Position numbers and translations under genes: made by a program
Shown: positions 5,080 through 5,747 of the stretch, one piece after another
Position numbering within the stretch: the stretch's first letter is position 1
How the letters are laid out: each line of letters begins with the position of its first letter
From: an uncultured Collinsella sp.
GTDB lineage: Bacteria > Actinomycetota > Coriobacteriia > Coriobacteriales > Coriobacteriaceae
Assembly: GCA_900757285.1 (NCBI GenBank)
Contig: CAAENI010000041.1
Span: forward strand, 1-5,747
Reading direction: 5' to 3'
DNA: 5,747 nt
The notes under the pieces: generated by a model
What the model was told of the DNA's origin: nothing
What the model saw: the letters and a program-made list of their open reading frames with translations, nothing else
The model's database searches: none

Positions 5080-5747
5080 ATGGCACAGCCAGATACGACG
5101 CCCACGGTGGGGCTTGCGCTCGAGGGAGGCGGCTACCGCGGTATGTATACGGCGGGCGTGCTCGACGTATGGATGGAGTGCGGCCTGACCTGTGACCATA
5201 TGGTGGGCGTCTCGGCGGGCGCGGCGTTTGGCTACAACTTTAAATCGCGCCAGATCGGCCGTGCCATTCGCTACAACAAGGCCTATTGCGCCGACAAGCG
5301 CTATGCGAGCGTGACGAGCTGGTTGCGAACCGGCGATATGTTCAATGCCGAGTTTGCCTATCATGAGGTACCCATCGAGCGCGATCCCATCGATCTGGAG
5401 GCATATCGCGCCTGCCCCATGCGGTTTACGTGCGTATGTACCGATCTTAAGACGGGGCAGGCCGTCTACCATGACCTGCCCTATGGCGACGAGCGCGATA
5501 TTGAGTGGATCCGGGCGTCGTCGGCGATTCCCGTGGCGACGCGTCCTGTTGCCATCGAGGGTCGTAAGTACTTGGATGGCGGTGTTGCCGATTCCATTCC
5601 CAGCGCTTGGCTGTTTGAGCAAGGCTATGACCGCAACGTGGTGGTGCTGACGCAGCCGGCGGGCTTTGTAAAGCAGCCCAATAGCGTGATGCCTATGCTG
5701 CGTCGCGTGTATCGTCACTATCCGGAGTTTGTTGCGGCGCTTGAGCA
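5080..5747 (+). CDS. Patatin-like phospholipase, partial (3' end outside window)
   Basis: The first 222 codons are present and the frame is open to the window edge. The product is a predicted serine lipid acyl hydrolase of the bacterial patatin family. The oxyanion-hole glycine loop is EGGGYRG (15-21), the nucleophile elbow is G43-V-S45-A-G47 with Ser45 catalytic, and the dyad aspartate is D166 in D166-G-G. The compact layout, with nucleophile near residue 45 and DGG near 166, fits the cytoplasmic 'predicted patatin/cPLA2' group (COG4667-like), usually about 280-300 residues, so roughly the last quarter is missing. No signal peptide or membrane segment is seen. The ATG at 5080 is preceded by GGAG (5068-5071) at eight bases; another ATG at 5072 is in a different frame. 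The gene diverges from the c-di-GMP genes. The natural substrate is unknown. Confidence 0.93.
   Translation, partial: MAQPDTTPTVGLALEGGGYRGMYTAGVLDVWMECGLTCDHMVGVSAGAAFGYNFKSRQIGRAIRYNKAYCADKRYASVTSWLRTGDMFNAEFAYHEVPIERDPIDLEAYRACPMRFTCVCTDLKTGQAVYHDLPYGDERDIEWIRASSAIPVATRPVAIEGRKYLDGGVADSIPSAWLFEQGYDRNVVVLTQPAGFVKQPNSVMPMLRRVYRHYPEFVAALE

Noticed and set aside
5053..5718. 221-codon open frame on the minus strand opposite the patatin
   Set aside because: It mirrors a gene with clear catalytic motifs, has no ribosome-binding site and an Arg/His-rich composition typical of antisense frames in GC-rich DNA.
4751..5747. Complete CBASS defence operon
   Set aside because: There is no CD-NTase, and the cyclases are GGDEF proteins on the opposite strand; no accessory Cap proteins are visible.

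Overview
The window holds two large, related cyclic-di-GMP signalling genes on the minus strand and the start of a patatin-like phospholipase gene on the plus strand. The DNA is moderately GC-rich, codon third positions in the three genes favour G/C, and one gene has a strong AGGAGG ribosome-binding site. Multidomain GGDEF/PAS/EAL proteins next to a small patatin of the 'EGGGYRG...GVSAG' type suggest a Gram-positive gut actinobacterium of the Coriobacteriia, perhaps Collinsella. That assignment is inference from general resemblance, not from a marker gene.

Layout: 1-375 is a weakly coding or non-coding flank with one doubtful small ORF (104-304) and a GC-rich hairpin (264-294) placed to end transcription coming from the right. 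376-1905 (minus) encodes a 509-residue protein: HAMP-like helix and coiled coil, intact GGDEF, PAS_3-type domain, degenerate GGDEF. 1906-2032 is a 127-bp gap containing a perfect 15-bp hairpin. 2033-4750 (minus) encodes a 905-residue protein: intact GGDEF, PAS, degenerate GGDEF, second degenerate GGDEF (GQDDF), intact EAL. 4751-5079 is a 329-bp divergent control region with candidate promoters both ways, a 10-bp-period tandem repeat and a 12-bp perfect palindrome. 5080 to the window end (plus) encodes the first 222 residues of a patatin-like phospholipase, cut by the window edge.

How the genes fit together: the 905-residue gene lies upstream of the 509-residue gene in the same orientation, so they may be co-transcribed. 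The shorter protein matches the N-terminal half of the longer one domain for domain, as expected for tandem duplicates. The shorter one has only a predicted diguanylate cyclase activity. The longer one combines a predicted cyclase with a predicted phosphodiesterase, and a degenerate GGDEF before the EAL could serve as a GTP-sensing regulatory domain. Neither has an obvious membrane segment, so both should act in the cytoplasm, probably on signals sensed by the PAS domains. In both intact GGDEF domains the residue at the PleD Asp344 (guanine-contacting) position is Asn, and neither has the RxxD inhibitory site. The patatin is divergent, and nothing in the sequence proves a functional link to the nucleotide-signalling pair.

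I see no CRISPR array, transposase, tRNA or rRNA, and no complete defence system. The most unusual material is the five-domain signalling protein with its simpler tandem paralogue, and the structured intergenic DNA around the pair.
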